Below, piece after piece: positions 47,377-55,542 of a stretch of DNA of 64,000 nt. The translations under genes and the position numbers were made by a program. Within the stretch, counting starts at the first letter, position 1. Each line of letters begins with the position of its first letter. Origin of the DNA: Burkholderiaceae bacterium. Lineage in GTDB: Bacteria > Pseudomonadota > Gammaproteobacteria > Burkholderiales > Burkholderiaceae_B. Location: positions 58,174 through 122,173 of the forward strand of contig JAMNXR010000011.1 of NCBI GenBank assembly GCA_023653055.1, given 5' to 3'. The notes below the pieces were generated by a model. It was not told the DNA's origin and searched no databases. It was given only the letters and a program-made list of their open reading frames with translations.

Positions 47377-48378
47377 GTGTTGAAAGACCCAGCCCCCTCT
47401 TCAAGCGCACAGTCAGCGCAGGCGCTTTGGTATGTCGCCCCTGAGCAAGCCGAATGTCGAACGGAGATCCTCCCGAGCTTGGCCGAGGGCGCAGTTCAAG
47501 TGCGTTCGATTTTTGGTGCCCTAAGTCGTGGCACCGAGTCCTTGGTTTATCGAGGGCAGGTGCCAGAAGCGGAATACACCCGTATGCGGGCACCCTTTAT
47601 GGGAGGGGCCTTTCCGTTCCCCGTGAAGTATGGGTATTCCAACGTTGGACGCGTCGAGCAAGGGCCGGAGTCGCTGCTTGGGCAGTTGGTTTACAGTTTG
47701 ATGCCACATCAGACGACCTTTCAGGCTGCGTCAGACGCCGTCATTGTCCTTCCACAGGGTGTTGAGGCTGCACGTGCGGTCCTGGGCGCCAATATGGAAA
47801 CGGCACTCAATGCCGTGTGGGATGCAGCGCCTGGACCCGGTGACCGTATCGCAGTCATTGGGGGTGGGGTAGTGGGATGCCTCGTTGCTTATCTGTGCGG
47901 ACACCTACCAGGCGCAGAGGTCACCTTGGTCGATATCAATCCTGAGCGTGCCGCCATTGCGCAAGCGCTTGGTGTGCGCTTTGCTTTGCCTCAGGCTGCG
48001 CCGCAGGAGTGCGACGTAGTGATCCATTGCAGCGCCAACGCCGCAGGATTGACCACTGCGTTGGGCTGTGCGGGAGAAGAAGCGACCGTATTGGAGCTCA
48101 GCTGGTATGGGTCGGGTATGGTCGCGGCCCCCCTTGGTGGTGCCTTTCATAGCCGCCAGATTAGATTGCAATCCAGTCAAGTCGGTCATATTTCGGCATC
48201 GCGCCGGCCGCGCTGGACCTATCGCCGTCGACTGAGTGCCGCGCTCGCCATGCTCACAGACGCTCGCCTGGACGTGCTGTTAGCGCCCGCTGTCGACTTT
48301 GCAAGTTTGCCCGCCCGTTTGCCAGAAATTTTAGGCCGTCAAAGCACTGTGCTTTGCCAGCTCATTCGTTACCCTTAA
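47377..48378 (+). CDS. MDR-family dehydrogenase without zinc ligands
   Basis: A 333-residue medium-chain dehydrogenase/reductase-like protein. The NAD(P)-binding fold is clear at GDRIAVIGGGVVGCLVAYLC, near residues 149-168, followed by an acidic strand end TLVDINPERAA. Where catalytic-zinc enzymes have a C-G-T/S-D motif, this protein reads FGALSRGTESLVYRG, and the structural-zinc lobe with four cysteines is missing. It starts at a GTG with an AGGA ribosome site. It is the first gene of the rightward set with the PTPS-like and glycosyltransferase genes. It probably oxidises or reduces an intermediate; substrate unknown. Confidence 0.8.
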   Translation: MLKDPAPSSSAQSAQALWYVAPEQAECRTEILPSLAEGAVQVRSIFGALSRGTESLVYRGQVPEAEYTRMRAPFMGGAFPFPVKYGYSNVGRVEQGPESLLGQLVYSLMPHQTTFQAASDAVIVLPQGVEAARAVLGANMETALNAVWDAAPGPGDRIAVIGGGVVGCLVAYLCGHLPGAEVTLVDINPERAAIAQALGVRFALPQAAPQECDVVIHCSANAAGLTTALGCAGEEATVLELSWYGSGMVAAPLGGAFHSRQIRLQSSQVGHISASRRPRWTYRRRLSAALAMLTDARLDVLLAPAVDFASLPARLPEILGRQSTVLCQLIRYP

Positions 48379-48387
48379 GGAGTTTTC

Positions 48388-48789
48388 ATGTTTACAGTTG
48401 AAGTGCGTGACCACATTATGATTGCCCACTCTTTTCGTGGCGCTGTCTTTGGACCTGCTCAAGCCTTGCATGGCGCGACGTTCGTTGTAGACGCAGCGTT
48501 TATCTCAAAAGAGTTGGATGAAAACGGGATCGTGGTCGACATTGGCTGCGCGCTAGACGTGCTCAAAGCGACACTCAAACCTTTGAATTACACCAACTTG
48601 GACGACCGCCCAGAATTCAAAGGTTTCAATACGACCACTGAGTTTTTGACCAAGTACATTTTTGATCAGCTCGCAACGGCTGCGCGCAGTGGCGGATTAG
48701 GCCGAGACGGCAAGCAACTGCATGCCATCCGCGTGACGATTTCTGAGTCCCATGTTGCGCGTGCTTGGTACGAAGCCGCCATTCACTAA
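48388..48789 (+). CDS. 6-pyruvoyltetrahydropterin synthase/QueD-like protein, altered zinc site
   Basis: A 133-residue one-domain T-fold protein of the PTPS/QueD superfamily. Visible features are the start VEVRDHIMIAHSF with His14, LHGATFVVDAAF with His28, the VVDIGCALDVLK segment, LNYTNLDDRPEF, and the final SESHVARAWYE. True PTPS and QueD bind zinc by three histidines, the last two in H-G-H. Here the third is Ala30, and the catalytic cysteine before H-G-H is also missing. AAGGAG ribosome site, nine bases after the dehydrogenase gene. It may catalyse a different step or act as a binding protein for a pterin-like compound. Confidence 0.8.
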   Translation: MFTVEVRDHIMIAHSFRGAVFGPAQALHGATFVVDAAFISKELDENGIVVDIGCALDVLKATLKPLNYTNLDDRPEFKGFNTTTEFLTKYIFDQLATAARSGGLGRDGKQLHAIRVTISESHVARAWYEAAIH

Positions 48790-48809
48790 GTATCCACTCA
48801 GCCACAACG

Positions 48810-49874
48810 ATGATGAAACGTGTGATATTTGCCTTTCCCGGCGAGCTCGATACGCCTACGGGAGGCTATATCTACGATCGTCGCATCATCGAGGGTTTAC
48901 AAAGACTCGGTTGGCAGGTCGAGTTGCTCAGTCTGGGGCCTGGGTTTCCCTATCCTTCCCAGCACACGCGCGACGAGGCGGCCAAGCGTTTGCAGGCGGT
49001 TGCCCCCGAAACCTTGATTGTGATCGATGGTTTGGCGTCGGGGGTGTTGCCAGAAGCGATCGCAGCCTGCGCTAAAACGCATCCTGTGATTGCCTTGGTG
49101 CACCATCCCTTGGCGTACGAGGCAGGTTTAAGTCTGGACCAGGCGACCGCCTTTCTAGAAAGCGAGACCCAAGCGCTGCGTCACGTGGCGCAGGTCATTG
49201 TCACGGGACCTGCTACTGCCCGTGACCTTGTGCAAAGCTTTGACGTGGATCCTAAGTCCGTTGAAGTGGTCTGTCCCGGTACCGCGCGCGCGCCCCAAGC
49301 CCAAGGCAGTGGCTCGGAAACCTTGCGTTTGTTATCGGTGGGTTCTGTGATCCCGCGCAAGGGGTTTGACGTTTTGCTTGCGGCCTTAGCGCCCTTGGCG
49401 GATCTCCCTTGGACCTTGTCGATTGCGGGGGATCTTTCGCGCGATGATCGAGCACCTGTTCAGCTCAAACAAGATATCGCCCGTTTTGGTTTCGAGGCCC
49501 GTGTGCATCTTTTGGGTGTCGTCGATGATGCCCAGCTAGAGGCGCTATATCGGGAGGCCGATGTGTTTGTGTTGGCTTCGTTGTTTGAAGGCTATGGCAT
49601 GGCCTACGCTGAAGCCCTGGCGCGTGGACTGCCCGTGATCGGGACGACAGGCGGCGCGATTCCCGATACCGTGCCCTCAGGCGCAGGGCTGTTAGTCCCT
49701 CCCGGAGACGTGCAGAGTTTGTCGCAGGCACTGCGCAGCCTCATCGAGGATCCCGCTTTACGCGCACACCTATCACAAGGGGCCAGAAAGGCGGCTGCTC
49801 TACAACCTACTTGGGAAGAATCCGCTGCGCGGTTTGGGGAGCTTTTGTCCCGTCACGCAATTTTGACTCGTTGA
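48810..49874 (+). CDS. GT4-family glycosyltransferase
   Basis: A 354-residue GT-B fold transferase. The start MMKRVIFAFPGELDTPTGGYIYDRR has the glycine-rich acceptor loop, and the donor site is EGYGMAYAEALARGLPVIGTTGGAIPD near residues 266-292, with the E-x7-E pattern of family GT4. LRLLSVGSVIPRKGFDVLL near 173-190 is the usual start of the second Rossmann domain. I use the ATG at 48810, 21 bases after the PTPS-like gene. No membrane segment. It would transfer a sugar from a nucleotide donor to a small molecule or glycan; next to pterin-type genes, a glycosylated pterin is an attractive idea. Confidence 0.85.
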   Translation: MMKRVIFAFPGELDTPTGGYIYDRRIIEGLQRLGWQVELLSLGPGFPYPSQHTRDEAAKRLQAVAPETLIVIDGLASGVLPEAIAACAKTHPVIALVHHPLAYEAGLSLDQATAFLESETQALRHVAQVIVTGPATARDLVQSFDVDPKSVEVVCPGTARAPQAQGSGSETLRLLSVGSVIPRKGFDVLLAALAPLADLPWTLSIAGDLSRDDRAPVQLKQDIARFGFEARVHLLGVVDDAQLEALYREADVFVLASLFEGYGMAYAEALARGLPVIGTTGGAIPDTVPSGAGLLVPPGDVQSLSQALRSLIEDPALRAHLSQGARKAAALQPTWEESAARFGELLSRHAILTR

Positions 49875-50707
49875 GGGCTGAGGTCGCAATCAAACAACAC
49901 TTCATTGCCAAGCTGGTGAGTGTGCACCTGCAAGCGCAAGGCTTGATCCATATGCTCGATTGCAGGCAGGTTGAGGCTGGCGCGACCCGAGCCCATTAAA
50001 ATCGGGGCGACAATTAAATGCAGTCGGTCCAGACAGCCTGCCTGAAGAAAGCGCGACACTGTTTCCGCACCGCCTTCAAGCAAAATACGCTTGAGTCCCT
50101 TGCCCGCAAGAGAGGATAAGATATCTCTAGGCTCGATGCGTCCCCCTAGGGCCGGCAACGCAACCACCTCAACGCCCTCGGGCGCAGAGACCTCGATCCC
50201 CTCCGACACGATCCATAAGCGCCGTGCGCCATCAGCAGTCCAGACGCGGGCGGTTGGACTGAGCTTACCCTTGGGGTCAATGACGACGCGCGCAGGGTGC
50301 TTGCCACTGACTAACCGGACGTTGAGCAGCGGATCATCCGCAAGCGCAGTGCCGACGCCCACCACCACGGTATCTAACAGCGCACGGAGTTGATGTAAAT
50401 GGGTCAGCCCCGATTGACCGTTAATGTATTTAGACTGTCCAGTCACTGTAGCAATGCGACCATCCATCGTCTGTCCAAGCTGTCCGACGACCATCATACT
50501 GTCCACGGTGGGGGTTCGCATTGGCTCAAATATTGCCTGAAGCGCAGACGGAGGCAATGAACCATCCGCAAAAAAATCTGTCAAAAATTGATGCCAACTG
50601 GATTTGGTTTCAGTTAACGCAGGGTTTTCTAGGGAGGCTGGGGGTTGTTTAAAAGAAACCAAAGTTTGACCTGCCTCAAAACAAGTTACGGTGTAGGTGT
50701 ATTCCAC
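49853..50707 (-). CDS. RibD-type (diaminopyrimidine/dihydrofolate reductase-fold) reductase
   Basis: A 284-residue protein whose last 220 residues are a RibD C-terminal reductase domain. Marks are GQLGQTMDGRIAT near residue 75, LRALLDTVVVGVGTALADDPLLNVR near 107, ARVVIDPKGKLSP, ILLEGGAETVSRFLQAG near residue 210, and LIVAPILMGSGR. In riboflavin synthesis this domain reduces the ribosyl side chain using NADPH. The deaminase half of RibD is absent; a 60-residue N-terminal piece without a known fold takes its place. GTG start with an AAGG site. It is convergent with the glycosyltransferase (22-base overlap) and divergent from the GTP cyclohydrolase gene. Confidence 0.85.
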   Translation of the reverse strand: MEYTYTVTCFEAGQTLVSFKQPPASLENPALTETKSSWHQFLTDFFADGSLPPSALQAIFEPMRTPTVDSMMVVGQLGQTMDGRIATVTGQSKYINGQSGLTHLHQLRALLDTVVVGVGTALADDPLLNVRLVSGKHPARVVIDPKGKLSPTARVWTADGARRLWIVSEGIEVSAPEGVEVVALPALGGRIEPRDILSSLAGKGLKRILLEGGAETVSRFLQAGCLDRLHLIVAPILMGSGRASLNLPAIEHMDQALRLQVHTHQLGNEVLFDCDLSPQRVKIA

Positions 50708-50805
50708 TAGGGATTTACCTTAAGTTGTCATAATATTCGCTTGTGTCATTTTTTTGCGCAAGCTTTTATATTTAAAGCCCGATTCACCCTTTTGACCCTC
50801 TCATC

Positions 50806-51885
50806 TTGTTCACTCCAGATCCCCTCATCGCAGTAGACCGTGCCATTTCCGAATTGCGCCGCGGAGCACTTGTTCGTGTGTATGACGGCGACACCAGCTT
50901 ATTGATGCTGGCGGCCGAGGCACTGACCCCCGAGCACCTTGGTTTGCTGACCCGCACGGGCAGCAGTGCACCTCGACTCGTGATGACTGGTACCCGAGCC
51001 AATGTGCTCGGCATTGATAAATCAGATCGCGCGGCGTGTGTGGTGTCCCATCCGCAAGGACTGGATTTGGCGACGATTGAATTTTTAGCCAATCCACTTG
51101 CGGCGCTGATGCAACGTCCTCCTTTGACTGGGTTGGTGATTAATGATGCCGATGAGATTTCGCAAGCATGCGTGACGCTTTCCAAGTTGTCGCGTTTACT
51201 TCCCGCAGCGTTGATCGTTGATGGGATCGGTTCAGAGGACATTTCTTCGGTTGAAGCCAAACACATCCAGCACTACATGCAAAACGCAGCCAAGGCGCTG
51301 ACCTTGGTTAGTCAGGCACGCGTGCCGTTGGAAAATGCAGAAAACGCGCGCGTCGTGGCGTTTCGCCCACGCGATGGGGGGATTGAGCATCTCGCCGTGA
51401 TGGTGGGTGATGTCGATCCCACAGCGCCTGTATTGGTGCGCTTGCACTCCGAATGTTTTACCGGCGATCTGATCGGTTCACTGCGTTGTGATTGCGGTAA
51501 CCAACTGCGTGGCGCCATTGCAGAAATGTCCAAGGCGGGCAGCGGTATCTTGCTGTATCTCGCCCAAGAAGGCCGTGGCATCGGACTGGTCAACAAATTG
51601 CGTGCGTACCAATTACAAGACAATGGATTTGACACGGTCGATGCCAACTTGCATCTCGGTTTTGATTCGGATGAGCGCAACTATTTACCTGCCGCGCAAA
51701 TGTTGCGTCTGCTCGGGGTGAGTCGCGTCAAGCTGATGACCAATAATCCGACCAAGGTCGCAGCGCTTGCCCAGCATGACATTGAAGTTGTTGAGCGGGT
51801 GCCGCATATTTACCCGTCTAATCAATACAATGATGGGTACTTGCGCACTAAGGCCGCAAAGAGCGGTCATATGTTCGAGTTTTAA
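50806..51885 (+). CDS. GTP cyclohydrolase II with degenerate DHBP-synthase-like N-terminus
   Basis: A 359-residue protein. Residues 200-359 are a full GTP cyclohydrolase II domain: zinc cysteines Cys217, Cys228 and Cys230 in HSECFTGDL...RCDCG, and QEGRGIGLVNKLRAYQLQ near residue 255. It opens GTP to a diaminopyrimidine. The first 190 residues follow the outline of DHBP synthase (ISELRRGALVRVYDG...LAAEAL) but lack the acidic D-D-E-D-R-E-N-E-G-D motif needed for that reaction. It starts at a TTG with no strong ribosome site. No FMN riboswitch is visible. A second, pathway-specific copy, distinct from housekeeping ribBA, is likely. Confidence 0.85.
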   Translation: MFTPDPLIAVDRAISELRRGALVRVYDGDTSLLMLAAEALTPEHLGLLTRTGSSAPRLVMTGTRANVLGIDKSDRAACVVSHPQGLDLATIEFLANPLAALMQRPPLTGLVINDADEISQACVTLSKLSRLLPAALIVDGIGSEDISSVEAKHIQHYMQNAAKALTLVSQARVPLENAENARVVAFRPRDGGIEHLAVMVGDVDPTAPVLVRLHSECFTGDLIGSLRCDCGNQLRGAIAEMSKAGSGILLYLAQEGRGIGLVNKLRAYQLQDNGFDTVDANLHLGFDSDERNYLPAAQMLRLLGVSRVKLMTNNPTKVAALAQHDIEVVERVPHIYPSNQYNDGYLRTKAAKSGHMFEF

Positions 51886-51906
51886 TTTTTTAATGGGTAG
51901 TATGTC

Positions 51907-52449
51907 GTGATCAAAAAAGAAACACTGAAAGCACTCGCTGGAATGTCAACCGGTCTTGCCGCCTTGTTACTCGCGGGTTGTGCCAACGTCTCCAGTGTTC
52001 AACCTGGTACACCCATAACCCAAGTCATCAAACAATTTGGTAACCCTGATATCAATTGCCCCTCCAGGGATGGCGGTAAGCGCATGATTTGGTCGCAGCA
52101 ACCCGCTGGTGAAACCGCCTATGCGTTGCATGTCTCCAAGCAAGGTTTGGTGGATGGATCCCAACAGGTACTCTCCGCAAAGAGCTTTAGCATCTTGAGC
52201 AATGGAGAGGTTTGGACGCGCGAACGCGTGCATTGTGAGTTTGGACCACCCGCCAATATCACCCGTGACAACTGGGGAGATGACCACCAGTGGATCTGGG
52301 GCTATCGCTATATGCTTGATGGCGGCGATGCTGAAATCATGTATGTGTATCTCGGCAATGACGGTGCGCAAGTTACCAAGTACCGTTCCTTACCGGACGA
52401 AGTCAACAACCCAGATATTGGCGGCGGTATCGTTTTATACAGCTGGTGA
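51907..52449 (+). CDS. Small BamE/OmlA-like lipoprotein
   Basis: A 180-residue predicted lipoprotein with the lipobox LLAGC and acylated cysteine near residue 24. The mature part begins ANVSSVQPGTPITQVIKQFGNPD, a pattern of Gly-Thr-Pro followed by a helix and Gly-x-Pro that recalls the SmpA/OmlA/BamE fold, and a second similar copy occurs at CEFGPPANITRDNWGDD. It probably faces the periplasm. Starts at a GTG, 21 bases after the GTP cyclohydrolase II gene, so it could be read through from it. Function is unknown; it is not the usual bamE position. Confidence 0.65.
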   Translation: MIKKETLKALAGMSTGLAALLLAGCANVSSVQPGTPITQVIKQFGNPDINCPSRDGGKRMIWSQQPAGETAYALHVSKQGLVDGSQQVLSAKSFSILSNGEVWTRERVHCEFGPPANITRDNWGDDHQWIWGYRYMLDGGDAEIMYVYLGNDGAQVTKYRSLPDEVNNPDIGGGIVLYSW

Positions 52450-53949
52450 GGTCGGGTGATCGGTCACCAAGCCCTCATACACTGGCGGATGTGTGACAAT
52501 GGATTGCAGTTCAGGACGCGCCTCAAGCAGCTGACTCAGATCAGGCTTGGGGCGTTTCAATTCTGAGTCAAAGCTAAATGCTTGCTCGAGTGCGTGCGCC
52601 GCAGCCATGAGTCGGCCATCTTCAAAAAGCTTGCCAGTCAACTGTAAACCAAAAGGCATGCCATGCGTGTCACGCCCACAGGGCAGCGCGATCGTGGGAT
52701 TGGTAGCCAAGGTCACGACATACGTGAGCGCGAGCCAGTGGTAGTAATTTCTCATCTTTTGTCCATCCACCTCGGCTGCATACAGCTGGGTCCAAGGGAA
52801 TGCTGTGACAGGCACAACAGGTGACAAGATCAAATCGTATTGTTCTGTTGCCGCTGCAAACTGGCGCGCGATGCGTGTTTGTTCGAGGTGCGCACGGGCG
52901 CGATCCTCCAGCGTAATGGCCGCAGCCATTTCCATGTTTGCACAAATATTCGGTCCGAGCGTTTCTGGTTTGCTGCGCCAGATATCCGCAAAGCCTGCAA
53001 CAAAATTTTCAGCCCGCAACACATCAAAGGCGCGATCCGCCTCCGTGCAGCGCAGATCAACCGGCTCGCACACTTGCACAAGCGGTGCGATGGCGGCTAA
53101 GCGTTTACGAAACAGCGCGCGGGTTTCTTGGTCGACAATACACACACCGAAGTCTTCGGTGTAACCAATGCGCAAGGTCGACAGATCAATGTGTCGCATC
53201 GGCCAGATGGAGGCGGGATCAACCGGGTACGCGAGTGGATCCATTGGATCTCGCCCAATGCAGCCGGCCATCATAAAGGCCGTGTCGGCCACGGTACGCC
53301 CCATAGGTCCTAAAACCGAAATCACAGACCAACCCAAGGCACGGGTATCGTTACCGACAGTGCCAGGTGAGGGACGCATGCCCACCACGCCGCATAACGC
53401 AGCCGGTATACGCAAGGAGCCGCCAGTGTCCGAGCCTGTACAAATCGGAAACATATCCGTCGCAAGTGCCGCGGCTGAGCCGCCGGAGGACCCGCCTGCA
53501 TTCAGCGTGGGATTGAACGGGTTGCCTGTGGCGCCCCACACCGCATTACGTGTATTGGCCCCTGCACCCATATCCGGCGTATTGGTTTTCGCGGTCACGA
53601 TCGCACCTGCTTGGCGCAGACGTGCAACAAGGCTGTTGTCGCGCGAGGGAATATTGCCACGCAAACCAACGTTACCGTATGTGGTCAATAAACCGGCCGT
53701 ATCCTGAAGATCTTTGACACCGAGCGGCAAGCCATGCAGCAGACCTAGAGGCTCGCCACGCATTACTGCATGCTCAGCCTGCTTGGCTGTCGAGCGGGCA
53801 CGGTCGAAGTCTGTTGCAGTCACTGCATTGATCGCAGGATTAAATTGCTCAATCCGAGCGATACAGGCCTCCATTAACTCGACCGGTGAAATCTGTCTGG
53901 TGCCGATCAAACGGCGTAATTCAAGGGCAGAAAGTTCAGGAAGATTCAT
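52435..53949 (-). CDS. Amidase signature family hydrolase
   Basis: A 504-residue amidase of the Ser-cisSer-Lys family. The triad regions are LPLGVKDLQDTAG near residue 75 (Lys), the glycine/serine-rich GGSSGGSAAALAT near 151-163 (cis-Ser), and TGSDTGGSLRIPAALCG near 171-187 (nucleophile Ser). Length is normal. An AAGGATC ribosome site precedes the ATG. It hydrolyses an amide of unknown identity; GatA is unlikely without gatB or gatC nearby. Convergent with the lipoprotein gene, with a 15-base overlap of their ends. Confidence 0.9.
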   Translation of the reverse strand: MNLPELSALELRRLIGTRQISPVELMEACIARIEQFNPAINAVTATDFDRARSTAKQAEHAVMRGEPLGLLHGLPLGVKDLQDTAGLLTTYGNVGLRGNIPSRDNSLVARLRQAGAIVTAKTNTPDMGAGANTRNAVWGATGNPFNPTLNAGGSSGGSAAALATDMFPICTGSDTGGSLRIPAALCGVVGMRPSPGTVGNDTRALGWSVISVLGPMGRTVADTAFMMAGCIGRDPMDPLAYPVDPASIWPMRHIDLSTLRIGYTEDFGVCIVDQETRALFRKRLAAIAPLVQVCEPVDLRCTEADRAFDVLRAENFVAGFADIWRSKPETLGPNICANMEMAAAITLEDRARAHLEQTRIARQFAAATEQYDLILSPVVPVTAFPWTQLYAAEVDGQKMRNYYHWLALTYVVTLATNPTIALPCGRDTHGMPFGLQLTGKLFEDGRLMAAAHALEQAFSFDSELKRPKPDLSQLLEARPELQSIVTHPPVYEGLVTDHPTSPAV

Positions 53950-54160
53950 GGTGACTGCGATCCTTTAGCGTGGACTGAATGGGCAGAAAATGGACAGGCA
54001 TCCGCGTCTTTTTTCATGCGTTGATGTCGTGACAAGTATAGTCTGAGCTGATTTTGCCGCTATTGTGGGGCACATGCCTGTCGGGCGCACAAGAATCAGA
54101 CCCATACCCCTATAATCACTTAGCCTTTTACAAGCAGTCATTTTTTAAAAAAGTCACGTT
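53950..54160. other. Intergenic control region before the CYTH-like gene
   Basis: 211 bases between the divergent amidase and CYTH-like genes. A TATAAT at 54111-54116 could be the -10 of the rightward promoter, but no good -35 lies at 17 bases. A palindromic ATTTTTTAAAAAAGT-type stretch lies just before the ATG region. No gene is seen. Confidence 0.35.
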
Positions 54161-55000
54161 ATGAACCCTATTGTTCCGCTCGACAAGAAAATCACAAATC
54201 GCGAGTTCAAACTCCTGCTCAAGCCTGAGGGGTTGGATCGTTATAGTCGGATTACGCAGTTGAGCAATCAGGTGGTATCTTTTTGTCAGAAAGAAGGTGT
54301 TGATTTTTTTCATCTCGACAATGCCAACACCGGTCTGCGTAGCGTGTATTTTTACGATACGCCAGGGCAAGATTTTCGGCGAAATAATTTGATTTTGCGG
54401 GTGCGTGAATCCAGACAAAACGTGTGGATTGACGACTGGTGCGAAGTCACCTTGAAATGCCGTGCCAAGTCCTTGCACGCTTCACTTGCGTATGATCCTG
54501 CACCTGATGCACCTTACAAGATTAAGTTGCGTCTCAAAGAAGAAATTTTGCGAGACGCGACCCCTGGCAGCACGCGTTTAATTTATTCCAACAATTCGAT
54601 CATGGATTCTGTGCCGGTTGATCAGATTTTCGAACGCAATATGGGGAGTATCGTCCGATCCTTCCCCGACCTTGTTCGCTTGCAACTCAGTCCTGAGACG
54701 CCTGTTTCTGTTGTCGGTGGGACGAGCAACAAGATTCTTGAGGCCTGTCTGCCACTCGGCAATATCGTATTTAGTCCGAATGTCAGCGCACATTTTGATG
54801 TGGCGATTTGGATGCGTAGCGTTGGCGAGCCCATTGTGGGCGAACTGGCCTTTTCTTATCGCGTCACAAAGTTAAATCGTGATGATGCTGTCGCCCATCA
54901 GCTTGCGGATAAATTTTTTAAAAATCTGCAATTTGCCATTGCAGATTGGTTAGTAAAAGGTAGCACCAAGACTGCACTTGTCTATGGAACTGAGGAATGA
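54161..55000 (+). CDS. CYTH/triphosphate-tunnel-like protein
   Basis: A 279-residue protein with no signal peptide. The pattern resembles the CYTH fold: NREFKLLLK near residue 12 (alternating charged strand), VYFYDTPGQDFRRNNLILRVRE near 66-87, a strand CEVTLKCRAK near 98, and KIKLRLKEEI near 121. These alternate acidic and basic residues as in tunnel enzymes that bind triphosphates or polyphosphate. The usual opening E-x-E-x-K is only partly kept, so catalysis is uncertain. Its stop overlaps the ATG of the first chromate-transporter-like gene by four bases, an unusual partnership. Confidence 0.5.
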   Translation: MNPIVPLDKKITNREFKLLLKPEGLDRYSRITQLSNQVVSFCQKEGVDFFHLDNANTGLRSVYFYDTPGQDFRRNNLILRVRESRQNVWIDDWCEVTLKCRAKSLHASLAYDPAPDAPYKIKLRLKEEILRDATPGSTRLIYSNNSIMDSVPVDQIFERNMGSIVRSFPDLVRLQLSPETPVSVVGGTSNKILEACLPLGNIVFSPNVSAHFDVAIWMRSVGEPIVGELAFSYRVTKLNRDDAVAHQLADKFFKNLQFAIADWLVKGSTKTALVYGTEE

Positions 55001-55542
55001 CGCCAACACTTTGGGTGATTTTCAGAGAGTTTCTGTTGATCGGCGCGGTCAGCTTTGGCGGCGGCATCGTGGCCTACGAGCGCATCCTGCTCGTGGATAA
55101 ACGCAAATGGCTGTCGCCAGACGAGTTCATGGCAACGCTTGCGATCAGTCAAACCATGCCAGGCCTCAATTCAGTCAATCTCGCGTTACTCGCGGGTGAT
55201 CGCTTGCGCGGCTTTTGGGGGGCTTTTGTCGCTGCTGCAGGCTTGATGTTGCCGGGGGGGCTGTTTGTATTAATCGCTGGGGTGGCCTACAGCGAAGGCG
55301 CAGATCATCCTATGATGAATATTTTGCTCGCGGGTGTGGCGGCGGGTGCGACGGGACTACTGGCTTCTATTACCTACAAAATCGGCGACCAACATTTTCG
55401 TCATATGCGTTCATTGTTGATGATTGTGGCGACCTTTGTGTTGATGAGCGTACTCAAGTTCTCTCTCGTCACCGTACTGTTCATTATGGCGCCGATTGGT
55501 TTGTATCTTTATCGCCCACGCGCAGAGGAGCCTCGCAAATGA
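54997..55542 (+). CDS. Short-chain chromate transporter ChrA-like protein (first half)
   Basis: A 181-residue membrane protein with five to six helices and one CHR domain. GAVSFGGGIVAYERILL near residues 17-33 and ISQTMPGLNSVNLALLAGDRLRG near 51-73 match the conserved CHR pattern of F-G-G-G and Q-x-x-P-G. Half-size ChrA proteins come in pairs with opposite topology that make one transporter for chromate or another oxyanion. It overlaps both neighbours by four bases (ATGA), so the three genes are coupled. Confidence 0.85.
   Translation: MTPTLWVIFREFLLIGAVSFGGGIVAYERILLVDKRKWLSPDEFMATLAISQTMPGLNSVNLALLAGDRLRGFWGAFVAAAGLMLPGGLFVLIAGVAYSEGADHPMMNILLAGVAAGATGLLASITYKIGDQHFRHMRSLLMIVATFVLMSVLKFSLVTVLFIMAPIGLYLYRPRAEEPRK

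Noticed and set aside
50708..50805. FMN riboswitch before the GTP cyclohydrolase II gene
   Set aside because: None of the conserved RFN segments are visible in this 98-base gap.
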